The translations under genes were made by a program, and so were the position numbers. The notes beneath the pieces were generated by a model. That model searched no databases. It saw only the letters and a program-made list of their open reading frames with translations, and was not told the DNA's origin. Of a DNA stretch of 64,000 bases, positions 55,013-63,457 are shown piece after piece. Source of the stretch: Methylobacterium nonmethylotrophicum (lineage in GTDB: Bacteria; Pseudomonadota; Alphaproteobacteria; Rhizobiales; Beijerinckiaceae); the NCBI RefSeq assembly GCF_004745635.1, contig NZ_SRLB01000019.1, positions 1-64,000 of the forward strand, given 5' to 3'. Positions within the stretch are counted from its first letter, which is position 1; every line of letters starts with the position of its first letter.

Positions 55013-56209
55013 ATGCCGCCGCTTTCCCTCATCCGTCTCGCCCGTCCGCTCGCCCTCGGCCTTGCTCTCGCGGGCCTCTGCGGCGTGCCCGGCGCGGAGG
55101 CCGCCACGCCGCCCGCCCAGCCGAAGGAGGGACCGGGAGGGCAGGCCTACGCCGCCGCGAGCGTGACGAAGCGGGTCCTCGGCCGGGCCGGCGCGGTGAC
55201 CCTGGCTTATTGGGGCAGCGGCGCGGCGCCGGCCCAGGGGCGGCCGGTGGCGGTGATGCTGCATGCCTGGGGCGCGGTGAACCCGCAGGCCTACGGCGCC
55301 TGGATCGAGCACCTCGCCCGCTCCGGCTACCTCGTGCTGTTTCCCCGCTTCCAGGAGGTGGGGCGTACCCGCCCGGTGGATGCGAGCACCATCGCGGCGG
55401 GCCTGGTCAAGGACGCCCTGGCGGATCTCGCGACCGACCCGGAGGCCAAGCCCGATCTCGGCCGGGTGGCGCTGATCGGCCATCTCGCCGGCGTGCCGCT
55501 CGCGGCGAACCTCGCGGCGCATGCCAGGACCAACGGCCTGCCGGTGCCGCGGCTGATCTTCGGCGCCATGCCGGGCGGCATCGCCCGGGACGACAAGTCC
55601 CGCGGCATCGCCCTGCACGACCTCGCCGACATCGCCCCCTCGACCCTGATCGTCACGGTGATCGGCGACCGCGACGCCCGCGCCGCCGACGTCGCGGCCC
55701 GGCGCGTGATGCGGGACGCGAGCGCGGTGCCGGTCGACAACAAGCTGATGGTCCGGGCGCTCTCGGACGATCACGGCTTCCCGGCCCTCTCCGCCACCCT
55801 GGCCTCGCCCGCCGGCGGCAACCCGGCCTACGACCTGGGCCAGCTCAAGCTGCCGGCCCCGGACCCGAAGCAGAAGCCGGCGCCGTTCAAGTGGTCGGCC
55901 GACATGACCCTCACCGGCGAGCAGACCGTGCTGGTCGGCCAGATCAACGCGGCCGGCACCGACAGCCTCGACTACCTCGCCTACTGGAAGACCTTCGACA
56001 TGGCGGCGGCCGCCGCCTTCGCGGGCCAGAGCGCCGCCACCCTCAAGAACTCTCCGCGCTTCACCGACATGGAGCGCTGGAGCGACGGCTGGCCGGTGCG
56101 GCGCCTCGCCGTCGAGAGCCCGCGCCCGCCGGCCCCGGCGAAGCCCGGGGCGGCGCCCGCCGCCGCGCCAGCCAAGCCCGCGGCGAGGCCGACGGCGCGG
56201 GGGCAGTGA
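55013..56209 (+). CDS. Exported alpha/beta-hydrolase-like protein lacking the serine nucleophile
   Basis: 398 residues. Signal peptide LIRLARPLALGLALAGLCGVPGAEA. The alpha/beta-hydrolase core has PVAVMLHAWGAVNPQAYGAWIEHLARSGYLVLFPRF, then ALIGHLAGVPLAANLAA where Gly-x-Ser-x-Gly should be: Leu158 replaces Ser. Later acidic and His candidates are in STLIVTVIGDRDARAAD and SDDHGFPALSATL. It might be catalytically dead and bind a ligand, or the nucleophile may be elsewhere. The C-terminus is Pro/Ala-rich. Confidence 0.75.
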   Translation: MPPLSLIRLARPLALGLALAGLCGVPGAEAATPPAQPKEGPGGQAYAAASVTKRVLGRAGAVTLAYWGSGAAPAQGRPVAVMLHAWGAVNPQAYGAWIEHLARSGYLVLFPRFQEVGRTRPVDASTIAAGLVKDALADLATDPEAKPDLGRVALIGHLAGVPLAANLAAHARTNGLPVPRLIFGAMPGGIARDDKSRGIALHDLADIAPSTLIVTVIGDRDARAADVAARRVMRDASAVPVDNKLMVRALSDDHGFPALSATLASPAGGNPAYDLGQLKLPAPDPKQKPAPFKWSADMTLTGEQTVLVGQINAAGTDSLDYLAYWKTFDMAAAAAFAGQSAATLKNSPRFTDMERWSDGWPVRRLAVESPRPPAPAKPGAAPAAAPAKPAARPTARGQ

Positions 56210-56285
56210 GGGGTCGTTCGGCACCACTCAAGGAGCCCGAGCCGCCAGAATGCTCGGTGACCATCAACACACCCGGGGGAACCCC

Positions 56286-56891
56286 ATGAAGCTGTTCTAC
56301 GCCAAGACCTCTCCGTTCGTCCGCAAGGTGCTGGTCGTCGCCCACGAGCTCGGGTTGTTCGAGCGGATCGAAAAGCTGCCGGCGGCCGCCCACCCGATCA
56401 CCCGCGATGCGACCATCCGGGCACAGAACCCCCTCGGGCAGGTGCCGACCCTGATCCTCGACGACGGCACGGTGCTCGCCGACAGCCGGGTGATCTGCGA
56501 GTACCTCGACCATCTGGGCGGCGGCGGCTTCTTCCCGGCCCCCGGCCCGGCCCGCTGGGCGGCCCTGGCGGCGCAGTCGACCGGCGACGGCCTGCTCGAT
56601 GCGGCGCTGCTCTGCGTCTACGAGACCCGGGTGCGCCAGGAGGGCGAGCGCTCGGCGGGCTGGGTCGCCGGCCAGCGCGAGAAGATTGCCGACGCGCTCG
56701 CGCGGATCGAGGCGGCGGCGCCGGGCTTCGGCGAGCGGGTCGACATCGCCACCATCACGTATGGGTGCGGGCTCGGCTATCTCGACCTGCGCCTGCCCGA
56801 CCTCGGCTGGCGCGAGCGCGCTCCGGCGGCGGCGGCCTGGTACGCCCGCTTCGGCGAGCGCCCCTCGATGCAGGCGACGCGGCCGGAGTGA
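56286..56891 (+). CDS. Glutathione S-transferase family protein
   Basis: 201 residues. The thioredoxin-like N-domain (MKLFYAKTSPFVRKVLVVAHELGLFERIE, then GQVPTLILDDGTVLADSRVICEYLDHLGG) is followed by the all-helical GST C-domain (AAQSTGDGLLDAALLCVYETRVRQEGERSAGW). Ser9 is the likely catalytic residue. GGGGGAA lies 4-9 bases before ATG 56286. The substrate cannot be predicted. Confidence 0.9.
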   Translation: MKLFYAKTSPFVRKVLVVAHELGLFERIEKLPAAAHPITRDATIRAQNPLGQVPTLILDDGTVLADSRVICEYLDHLGGGGFFPAPGPARWAALAAQSTGDGLLDAALLCVYETRVRQEGERSAGWVAGQREKIADALARIEAAAPGFGERVDIATITYGCGLGYLDLRLPDLGWRERAPAAAAWYARFGERPSMQATRPE

Positions 56892-57078
56892 GCCGATCGA
56901 GGACCGGGGTGCCGCGCGTCCGGCGCCCGTCTGGCGCGGCTCTTGCTCCGCCGCCCGGCAGACCAGCCCCGTGCAAGCCGACCCGGGTTTCATGGTCGCG
57001 CCTCGCCCCATGACGCCCGGCAGAGTGACGGCCGGCGGACTGGCGCAGTGGCGTCCTCGTCCGCGGGGCTTCTCGCAC

Positions 57079-57282
57079 ATGAACGACTTCGTCGCACTCC
57101 TCCTCGCCGCCCTGACCTTCTGCCTTGGCTACTGGACGGCGGGCCTCGCGGTCCGGCTCGCGATGCGGCTCGGGCTCGGCCATGCCCATCTGGGCGAGGG
57201 AAGCCTCGCCCAGGTCACCGTCGCGCTGGCGGTCGCGGTCGCGGCCTGGCGGTGGGCGCGGGGCACCCCCGCCGGGGCCTGA
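57079..57282 (+). CDS. Small putative membrane protein
   Basis: 67 residues. One or two hydrophobic segments (FVALLLAALTFCLGYWTAGLAV and QVTVALAVAVAAWRWARG) around an amphipathic loop. ATG 57079 is one option; the frame is open far upstream. No family recognised. Confidence 0.45.
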   Translation: MNDFVALLLAALTFCLGYWTAGLAVRLAMRLGLGHAHLGEGSLAQVTVALAVAVAAWRWARGTPAGA

Positions 57283-57418
57283 GCCGCAGCCGCGATCCAC
57301 GCGGGCCCGGGCCCGACGGGGCAATCCATGCGGGCGAGGATGGGCGGCCCTGCTTCCCTGACCGTTGCGCGGGCGGGGCATTTCTCGTGGACTCTCCGGC
57401 GAGCACGGAGGCCGCGCC

Positions 57419-58207
57419 ATGTCGACACGCCTGGTGAAGAAGATCGCGATCGTGTTCGGGGCGGGCTCCGCCGGCACCGGCTGGGGCAACGGCAAGGCGG
57501 TGGCGGTTGCCTTCGCGCGGGAGGGCGCCCGGGTGATCTGCGTCGACCGCCTCCTCGCCGCCGCCGAGGAGACGGCCCAGATCATCGCCGAGGAGGGCAA
57601 CGAGGCCGAGGCGCTCCGCGCCGACGTCACCGATTACGACGCGGTGGCGACGGCCGTCGCCGCCGGCGAGACGCGCTTCGGCCGCATCGACATCCTGCAC
57701 AACAATGTCGGCCTGCCGGAGGCCGGCGGCCCGGAGGATCTCGACGAGGAGAGCTGGCGACGCGCGCTCGAGATCAATGTCGGGGGGGTCTGGCGCACCT
57801 GCAAGGCGGTGCTGCCCGGGATGCGGGCGCGGCGGCAGGGCGCGGTGATCAACATCTCGTCGGTCGCCTCCCGGCGCTGGACCGGGGTGCCGTCCTTCGC
57901 CTACGCGGCCGCCAAGGCGGCGGTGAACCAGGCCACCGTGTCGGTGGCGATGCAGTATGCCCGCGACGGCATCCGGGCGAACGCGATCCTGCCCGGCCTC
58001 CTCGACACCACGGTGGCGGACGAGTGCCGGGCGGCGGGCACCCCGGATGCCGGCCGCGACCGCCGGGTGCCCCTCGGCCGCCTGGGCGAGGCCTGGGACA
58101 TCGCGCACGCGGCGGTCTTCCTCGCCTCCGACGAGGCCCGCTTCATCACCGGCGTGTGCCTGCCGGTCGATGGCGGCCAGAGCTGCAGCATGGCGGCCTT
58201 GGCCTGA
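57419..58207 (+). CDS. SDR-family NAD(P)-dependent oxidoreductase
   Basis: 262 residues. Cofactor motif IVFGAGSAGTGWGNGKAVAVAFAREG (residues 9-34), VDRLLAAAEETA, NNVGLPEAGG, catalytic Ser in NISSVASRRW, and YAAAKAAVNQATVSVAM with Tyr/Lys. The C-terminal PVDGGQSCSM is standard. It is a classical SDR, most like 2,5-dichloro-cyclohexadiene or 3-oxoacyl reductases, substrate unknown. RBS GGAGG 8 bases before ATG. Confidence 0.9.
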   Translation: MSTRLVKKIAIVFGAGSAGTGWGNGKAVAVAFAREGARVICVDRLLAAAEETAQIIAEEGNEAEALRADVTDYDAVATAVAAGETRFGRIDILHNNVGLPEAGGPEDLDEESWRRALEINVGGVWRTCKAVLPGMRARRQGAVINISSVASRRWTGVPSFAYAAAKAAVNQATVSVAMQYARDGIRANAILPGLLDTTVADECRAAGTPDAGRDRRVPLGRLGEAWDIAHAAVFLASDEARFITGVCLPVDGGQSCSMAALA

Positions 58208-58455
58208 GAGCGCCGCCTCATCGCCGCCTAGGGCCCCGGCCTCCGGAAACAATGTGGCCGAAGCGTTACAGCCGGGAGGGAAGCGCGAAGGGCGGCCAAG
58301 CTCGGCTTTCCGACCCGGGCCGCGGGGGTTAGGCTCAAGGGTATAACGGCGCGGCGGCCCGGAGGGGCCCGGCCTGCGCCGCCGGGAGCCGGCCTCCGGG
58401 AGCCTCGCTGAGGGTTCCGCGGATCCGGCTTCGCGCGATCCGGGAAAGCGACCGA

Positions 58456-59343
58456 ATGCGGACGACACTCAAGGCTGCCTCGAGCGCGCGGGCCGCCCGC
58501 CGTCTGGCAGCCATGGCGGCCTTGGCCGCCCTCGCGGGCTGCGCCACGCCGGTGCTGACCCAGACGGGGCTGCTGACGCGCTACGACCGGCTGGAGGCGA
58601 GCGAGGCCACCGCCACGAAGTCGCGGATCTTCATCGACAAGGCGGCGATGGCGCAGGTGCGGACCGTCCGCATCATCCCGACCAGCTTCCCGGCCGCGGT
58701 CGCCGGCCCCGGGGTGACCGAGCAGGAGCGCCGGGTCGTCGCCAACGCGGCGGACCGGGCGCTCTGCTACGAGCTGTCGCTGCGCTACGACGTGGTCTCA
58801 TCAGGCCCGGCCGACCTGACCGTGCGATCGTCCATCACCCGGGCGGGCCTCACCAACGTGCCGGCATCCGGCGTCGCGGTCGGCGCCTCGGCGGCGATCA
58901 CGATCGCCGCACAGGTGGGCGTCGGCTTCGCCGACACGGTCGGCAAGGTCCCGGTGCCGCGGCTGCCGATCGGGCTCGGCGACCTCACGGTGGAGGCCGA
59001 GGCCCTCGATGCCCGCCGCCAGCAGCGCGCCGCGATGGTCTGGGCCGGGGGCGCCAATTCCTTCACCAACCAGGCCCGCTTCTCGCCGGTCGCCGACATC
59101 TACGACCTCGCCGGCGATTTCGGCCAGGATTTCGGCTCCTACCTCACCACCGGCGTGGACCCGTTCGAGGCCGAGCTCACCATCCCGACCTACGAGCGCA
59201 TCCGCGTGACGATGCTGGGCGAGATGCCCCGCGATCCCGACTGCCAGGCCTTCGGCCGCGCCCCGGGCGTCGACGGCATCATCGGCGATACGATCGGCCT
59301 GCCGCCGGACTGGACCGACAAGGGGCCGACCGCCGGGCGATAG
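58456..59343 (+). CDS. DUF3313-like lipoprotein
   Basis: 295 residues. The signal peptide ends in a lipobox AALAGCATPV, so it is lipidated at Cys31 and likely outer-membrane or periplasmic. SGLLTRYDRLEAS-like start (LTQTGLLTRYDRLEASEATATKSRIFIDKAAM), VRTVRIIPTSF, ANAADRALCYELSLRYDVVSSGPADLTVRSSIT and MVWAGGANSF match the DUF3313 family. Function unknown. A 109-bp region holding only the AUG leader precedes it. Confidence 0.82.
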   Translation: MRTTLKAASSARAARRLAAMAALAALAGCATPVLTQTGLLTRYDRLEASEATATKSRIFIDKAAMAQVRTVRIIPTSFPAAVAGPGVTEQERRVVANAADRALCYELSLRYDVVSSGPADLTVRSSITRAGLTNVPASGVAVGASAAITIAAQVGVGFADTVGKVPVPRLPIGLGDLTVEAEALDARRQQRAAMVWAGGANSFTNQARFSPVADIYDLAGDFGQDFGSYLTTGVDPFEAELTIPTYERIRVTMLGEMPRDPDCQAFGRAPGVDGIIGDTIGLPPDWTDKGPTAGR

Positions 59344-59359
59344 GCGCGGGGAAGCGTCG

Positions 59360-59766
59360 TCAGCCGGGGCCCGGCTCCGCGGTCATCGGCCACGGATCCA
59401 GCATCGCCGCGAAGGTCGGCCAGCCGCAGGCGAACCAGATCCGGAAGAGCCGGTTCGCGCGTCGGATGAGGCACCGACGGCAGAGACCTGAACGAGTTGG
59501 CGAATTTTGCTGTTCACGCAGGGCCGGAACAGGGCCCGCATGGCGGCGTCCTGCACGGCGCGCACGTCGTCGCGCGGGCCGTCCTGCAGCAACCCGGCGC
59601 AGTTCACCACCGCACCGCAGCCGCCGACGACCGGCTGCCACGAATCCGGGTCGGCCAGGACGGCGATGTCGCGGGCGATCCAGGCGACGTCGGGCCAGCG
59701 GCGCCGCGAGCAGGCGCGCGAGCTCGGCGGAGCCGATCAGGCCGTCGCCGCCGAGTACCAGGATTC
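59360..59766 (-). pseudogene. Decayed NAD(P)-binding oxidoreductase remnant
   Basis: The minus strand from about 59766 reads RILVLGGDGLIGSAELARLLA (Rossmann start), shifts frame near 59700, then reads RWPDVAWIARDIAVLADPDSWQPVVGGCGAVVNCAGLLQDGPRDDVRAV and VQVSAVGASSDA. Near 59450 the frame changes again to FRIWFACGWPTFAAML, resembling the C-terminal end of SDR proteins fused to a DoxX/DUF2269-like membrane part. The middle is missing. It lacks a start and has at least two frame breaks. Confidence 0.75.
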
Positions 59767-59915
59767 TCCTCGCGGAACGGCCCTCGGGTGGTGGTCGGCA
59801 CGGTGCCGCGTCACGCCGCTGGGACGATCTATGCTGGGGCCTGTTCGGCTCTCTCGCCGGGACTGATGCCGAATCCGGAAGATGACGTCCGGATCGGTCT
59901 CACCAGCCCGCGGCG

Positions 59916-59991
59916 GCGGAGCTTCGCTCCGCACGCCTGAGCGACGCCGAAATCCGCATCGCGAAGCGATCAATCGGATTTCGGATGACGC
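59916..59991. repeat. Hairpin plus palindromic repeat, copy 2
   Basis: GCGGAGC-TTC-GCTCCGC (59916-59932 region) is followed by the 58-bp palindrome CGCCTGAGCGACGCCGAAAT... whose arms CGAAATCCG/CGGATTTCG pair. Compare 53466-53566. Confidence 0.8.
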
Positions 59992-60077
59992 CCACCATCG
60001 TCATCTCAGGGCCGCGCACCGAACCCTGAATGACGATAAGGTGTTTCAAGCTTCGTCAGACGAGCTCGACGTTCGTC

Positions 60078-61268
60078 TTAGAAGTACGACTTCAGCACAC
60101 CCCGCCGCCGCACGTCCAGCGTCGCGCAGTGGAACGAGCCGCCGAACGGGCCGTAGGACAGGAACGGCGTCGGGATCGGGTCGAAGCCCCAATCCTTGAG
60201 CGCCTTGATCAGCGTCGGCTGGCTCGAATCGACCACGATCTTCTTCTCGTCGATGGCGAGCACGTTGATCGAGGTCCAGGGCGAGCACATCGAGATCTTG
60301 CTCATGAAGCCCTCGACGGGGTCGGGGCGGGGCGCGATCAGCACGTCCCATGTCTTGAGCACCGCCGGCAGCTTCTCGACGTCGATGTAGTCGGGGTTGA
60401 CCAGCACCTTGCCGGGGGCGAGGGGCATGAACGACGAATCGATGTGCATCGGCTGCGGGCAGCGGCTCTCGATCTCGTGGATGCGGAAGCCCGGGCCCAG
60501 GTGGCGGCGCAGCCACTCGATGCCCATCAGGTTGGTCACGTTCGAGCGGGTGACGAACAGGTCGCGGCCGCAGCGCACGAAGTCGGCCGCGTCGAAGACC
60601 GGCTCGAACTCGTTGACGGTGAACTGCATCGGTTCGCCGGCCTTCAGGTTCGGCACCCGGTAGTCGTAGTTGTAGAGCTCGTCGGTGAGCTGGGGCCGGG
60701 GCGCCGAGGTCCAGCGCGCGCCGGCGCGGAAATACTCCTTGAACAGCGAGCGGTAGGCGTCGCCCTCGAAGTAGCGCGAGCGCCAGCACATCGGGCTCTC
60801 GATGATCTCGTCGCCGATCACCAGGTATGGGTCGCGCGGGCAGGCGACGCAGAAGCCGCGCGACGACCAGCGCGGGGCGCGGAACTTCTTCGAGAAGTCG
60901 ATCGAGTCGGGGCGGCGGATCTTCACGCCCTCGCCGGCCAGGATCCTGATGAAGCCGTCCAGTTCCTGCTGGGCGAGCTTCTTCATGAATTTCGGGTATT
61001 TCCAGCCCGAGGCGAGCCGGTAGAACGGCTGGGCGGCCCGCGGCAGGTTGAAGATCACCGTCAGGTGGTGGGTCGGGATCGTGGCGCCGTCGAGCGAGCC
61101 GACGATCACCTCCTCGAGCGGGTCCCACTCGTTCCAGGCCATCACCGGCGATTGCGGCGCCGGCGCCCGGCCGGGAGCATCGTCCCGGAACGTCGGCAGA
61201 TCGTGCGCGGCCCCATCGTCGAGCGCGCCGCGCTCGGCCTCGAAGGTCGTCTCCCGGTCCATGTCCAT
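60078..61268 (-). CDS. Amidinotransferase of the arginine:glycine amidinotransferase / inosamine-phosphate amidinotransferase family
   Basis: 396 residues. Catalytic Cys381 is in GGSFHCATLDVRRRG, His275 in PMHIDSSFMPLAPGKVLVNPD and the Asp in EFEPVFDAADFVRCGRDLFV (Asp229). SNVTNLMGIEWLRRHLGPGFR is nearly a copy of the eukaryotic AGAT core. Such enzymes move the amidino group of arginine to an amine. The acceptor may be glycine, lysine or an amino-cyclitol (StrB1-type). It is divergent from hpnL-hpnM-hpnI, so an amino sugar or cyclitol on a hopanoid is a plausible acceptor. No signal peptide, so cytoplasmic. Confidence 0.9.
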   Translation of the reverse strand: MDMDRETTFEAERGALDDGAAHDLPTFRDDAPGRAPAPQSPVMAWNEWDPLEEVIVGSLDGATIPTHHLTVIFNLPRAAQPFYRLASGWKYPKFMKKLAQQELDGFIRILAGEGVKIRRPDSIDFSKKFRAPRWSSRGFCVACPRDPYLVIGDEIIESPMCWRSRYFEGDAYRSLFKEYFRAGARWTSAPRPQLTDELYNYDYRVPNLKAGEPMQFTVNEFEPVFDAADFVRCGRDLFVTRSNVTNLMGIEWLRRHLGPGFRIHEIESRCPQPMHIDSSFMPLAPGKVLVNPDYIDVEKLPAVLKTWDVLIAPRPDPVEGFMSKISMCSPWTSINVLAIDEKKIVVDSSQPTLIKALKDWGFDPIPTPFLSYGPFGGSFHCATLDVRRRGVLKSYF

Positions 61269-61552
61269 CCCCTGACGGCCGTTACCTGCGGCCTTCTCTC
61301 GCGCGTCTGGCCTCCGCCGGCCCGTCCGAACCGGGGAGGAAGGTGCGCCATAACATAGGCTTGCGGCGATGCTTGGGCGGGCTCGCCGCGCCGGCGGAAC
61401 GTGCCGGTTTCGCCGGCAGTGTGTCCGGGCGGTGATAGACAGCGCCCATCAAAGCTGCAACGTGCCGGGATGCAACGGCGCTGCTTTGTTTCGACTCCGT
61501 TGCCGGAATGGCGCGCCCCAGCGGTCGCTGCCGCGACGACAGAAAGAGGGTC

Positions 61553-62623
61553 ATGAAGCGACTGACGACACTGGGCCTGATCGCCGGCCTCTGCACCGTG
61601 ATCGGCCTGTTCGTCTCCTCGGGGCCGGAGGCGGTCGCCGACGCGCTGTGGGCCTCGGGCTGGGGCGCCCTCCTGGTCGTGGTCGCGCGCTTCGTGGCCG
61701 TGGCCTGGGCGGGCCTCGGCTGGTGGGTGGTGTTTCCCCGCGGCGAGAGGCCGCTCCTGCGCGCCTGCATCGGCGTGCGCTTCGTGCGCGAGGGCGTGAA
61801 CACCCTGCTGCCGGTGGCGCAGGTCGGCGGCGACCTGATCGGTGCTCGGCTCCTGACGCTGCAGCGGGTGCCGGGATCGCTCTCGGGCGCCACCACCCTC
61901 GTCGACCTGATGGTCCAGGCCCTGACGCAGTTCCTCTTCACCCTGGCGGGCTTGGGCATCCTGGTGGCGCTCGGGGGCGACGGGCCGATCGTGCACTATG
62001 TGGGCCTGGGCCTCGTGGTGGCGGCCCCGGCGCTGCTGGCCTTCTACCTGGTGCAGCGCCGCTTCGGCCAGACCCTGCTCCAGGCGGCGATCAACCGCTT
62101 CGCCGGCGGGCGCGAGTGGCGGATCTTCGGCGCGGTCGACGTGCTGTTCGAGCGCCTGCGCGGCCTCTACGCCTCCCGCGGCCGCATCGTCGCCGCCATC
62201 GCCACCCACCTGTTCGGCTGGGTCATCGGCACGCTGGAGGTCTGGATCGCGCTCCGCTTCATGGGCTACGAGGTCGGCTTCCTCGAGGCGACCGTGATCG
62301 AGAGCCTGGCCCAGGCGGTGCGCGGCGCCGCCTTCGCGGTGCCGGGGGCGCTCGGCGCGCAGGAGGGCGGGCTGATCGCGCTCTGCGCCGTGTTCGGCAT
62401 CCCGGCCGAGGCGGCGCTCGCCCTGTCGCTGATCAAGCGCCTCGCCGACCTCGTGGTCGGGCTGCCGAGCCTGATGCTCTGGCACGCCCTGGAAGACAAC
62501 GCCGATCAGGGCCGCCCGGCGGCCGGGCTCGGCGCGGCCCTGCGGGCGCTGATCCGCCCGCGCCGGGCTCTCGGGCCCGCCTACGGCTACGCCGCGGCGC
62601 CCGTCGACGGCAAAGGAGAATGA
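61553..62623 (+). CDS. hpnL: HpnL-type membrane protein (lysylphosphatidylglycerol synthase TM family)
   Basis: 356 residues with about eight TM segments. FVREGVNTLLPVAQVGGDLIGARLLTLQRVPGSLSGATTLVDLM is a family landmark; AFAVPGALGAQEGGLIALCAVFGIPAEAALALSLIKRLADLVVGLPSL is the C-terminal one. Members are flippase-like and HpnL is linked to hopanoid loci. ATG 61553 follows GAGGG. It is 4 bp before hpnM, so they form an operon. Confidence 0.82.
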   Translation: MKRLTTLGLIAGLCTVIGLFVSSGPEAVADALWASGWGALLVVVARFVAVAWAGLGWWVVFPRGERPLLRACIGVRFVREGVNTLLPVAQVGGDLIGARLLTLQRVPGSLSGATTLVDLMVQALTQFLFTLAGLGILVALGGDGPIVHYVGLGLVVAAPALLAFYLVQRRFGQTLLQAAINRFAGGREWRIFGAVDVLFERLRGLYASRGRIVAAIATHLFGWVIGTLEVWIALRFMGYEVGFLEATVIESLAQAVRGAAFAVPGALGAQEGGLIALCAVFGIPAEAALALSLIKRLADLVVGLPSLMLWHALEDNADQGRPAAGLGAALRALIRPRRALGPAYGYAAAPVDGKGE

Positions 62624-62627
62624 CCTG

Positions 62628-63281
62628 GTGCAGACCCGACGCGAGATCCTGCGCAGCCTGACGATCTCCGGCCTGCTGGTGGGCTCAGGCCTGCCGGCGC
62701 CGGCCCAGACCCCCGCTCCCGCGGCCGGGGAGGGCGACCCGGCGGTCGCCACCGTGCGGCGCATGACGGAGGCGTTCGAGGCCGCCCTGAAGGCCCCCGA
62801 CGTGCGGGCCCGGGCCGAGACCCTGACCGCCCCGATGCAGCAGAACTTCGACCTGCCGGCGATGCTGCGCCTCGGCGTCGGCACGCGCTGGCGGGAGATC
62901 CCGGCCGACAAGCAGGAGGCCCTGACGGCCGCCTTCGGCCCCTACCTGACGGCGACCTACGCCACCCGCCTCACCGCCGCGACGGGCAGCAAATTCGCGA
63001 TCGACCCGAAGAGCGAGCCGCGCGGCAACGGCCGCCTGGTCCACGTCACGGTGACCGATGCGGGCGGCGATCCCTCGCCGGTCGACTACGTGCTGAACGC
63101 CGACAACAAGATCACCGACGTCTACCTCCAGGGCACGGTGAGCGAGGCCGGCACCCTGCGCACCGGCTTCTCCGAGCCGCTGCAGGAGGGCGGGCCCGAC
63201 GGCCTCCTCGCGCACCTGCGCAAATCCACCGAGACGATGCTGGCGGCCCCGGCCCCCAAGCCGGCGGCAGCCAAACCGTAA
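62628..63281 (+). CDS. hpnM: HpnM, MlaC/Ttg2D-family periplasmic lipid-binding protein
   Basis: 217 residues from GTG 62628. Twin-arginine-like signal (TRREILRSLTISGLLVGSGLPAPAQ). The MlaC fold is recognised from TVRRMTEAFEAALK, LTAPMQQNFDLPAMLRLGVGTRWREIPADKQEALTAAF, ATRLTAATGSKFAIDPKSE and VDYVLNADNKITDVYLQGTVSEAGTLRTGF. HpnM probably moves hopanoids to the outer membrane with the HpnN transporter, which is not in the window. RBS GGAGA overlaps the hpnL end. Confidence 0.85.
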   Translation: MQTRREILRSLTISGLLVGSGLPAPAQTPAPAAGEGDPAVATVRRMTEAFEAALKAPDVRARAETLTAPMQQNFDLPAMLRLGVGTRWREIPADKQEALTAAFGPYLTATYATRLTAATGSKFAIDPKSEPRGNGRLVHVTVTDAGGDPSPVDYVLNADNKITDVYLQGTVSEAGTLRTGFSEPLQEGGPDGLLAHLRKSTETMLAAPAPKPAAAKP

Positions 63282-63457
63282 TGTCGGCGGCCGCCAAGCC
63301 GTGATGCCCTCGGCGGCCGGGCCCTGACGGCACCGGCCGCCGAACCCCGACCGCCGGCGGCAACCGGGCGCTAACCAGCCGCCCGCAGCCTCATCACACG
63401 AAGACAGCCCGCCGCGCCCGCGCGCGGCCAACTCCTCCCCGGGATCGCCGCCTCGCC

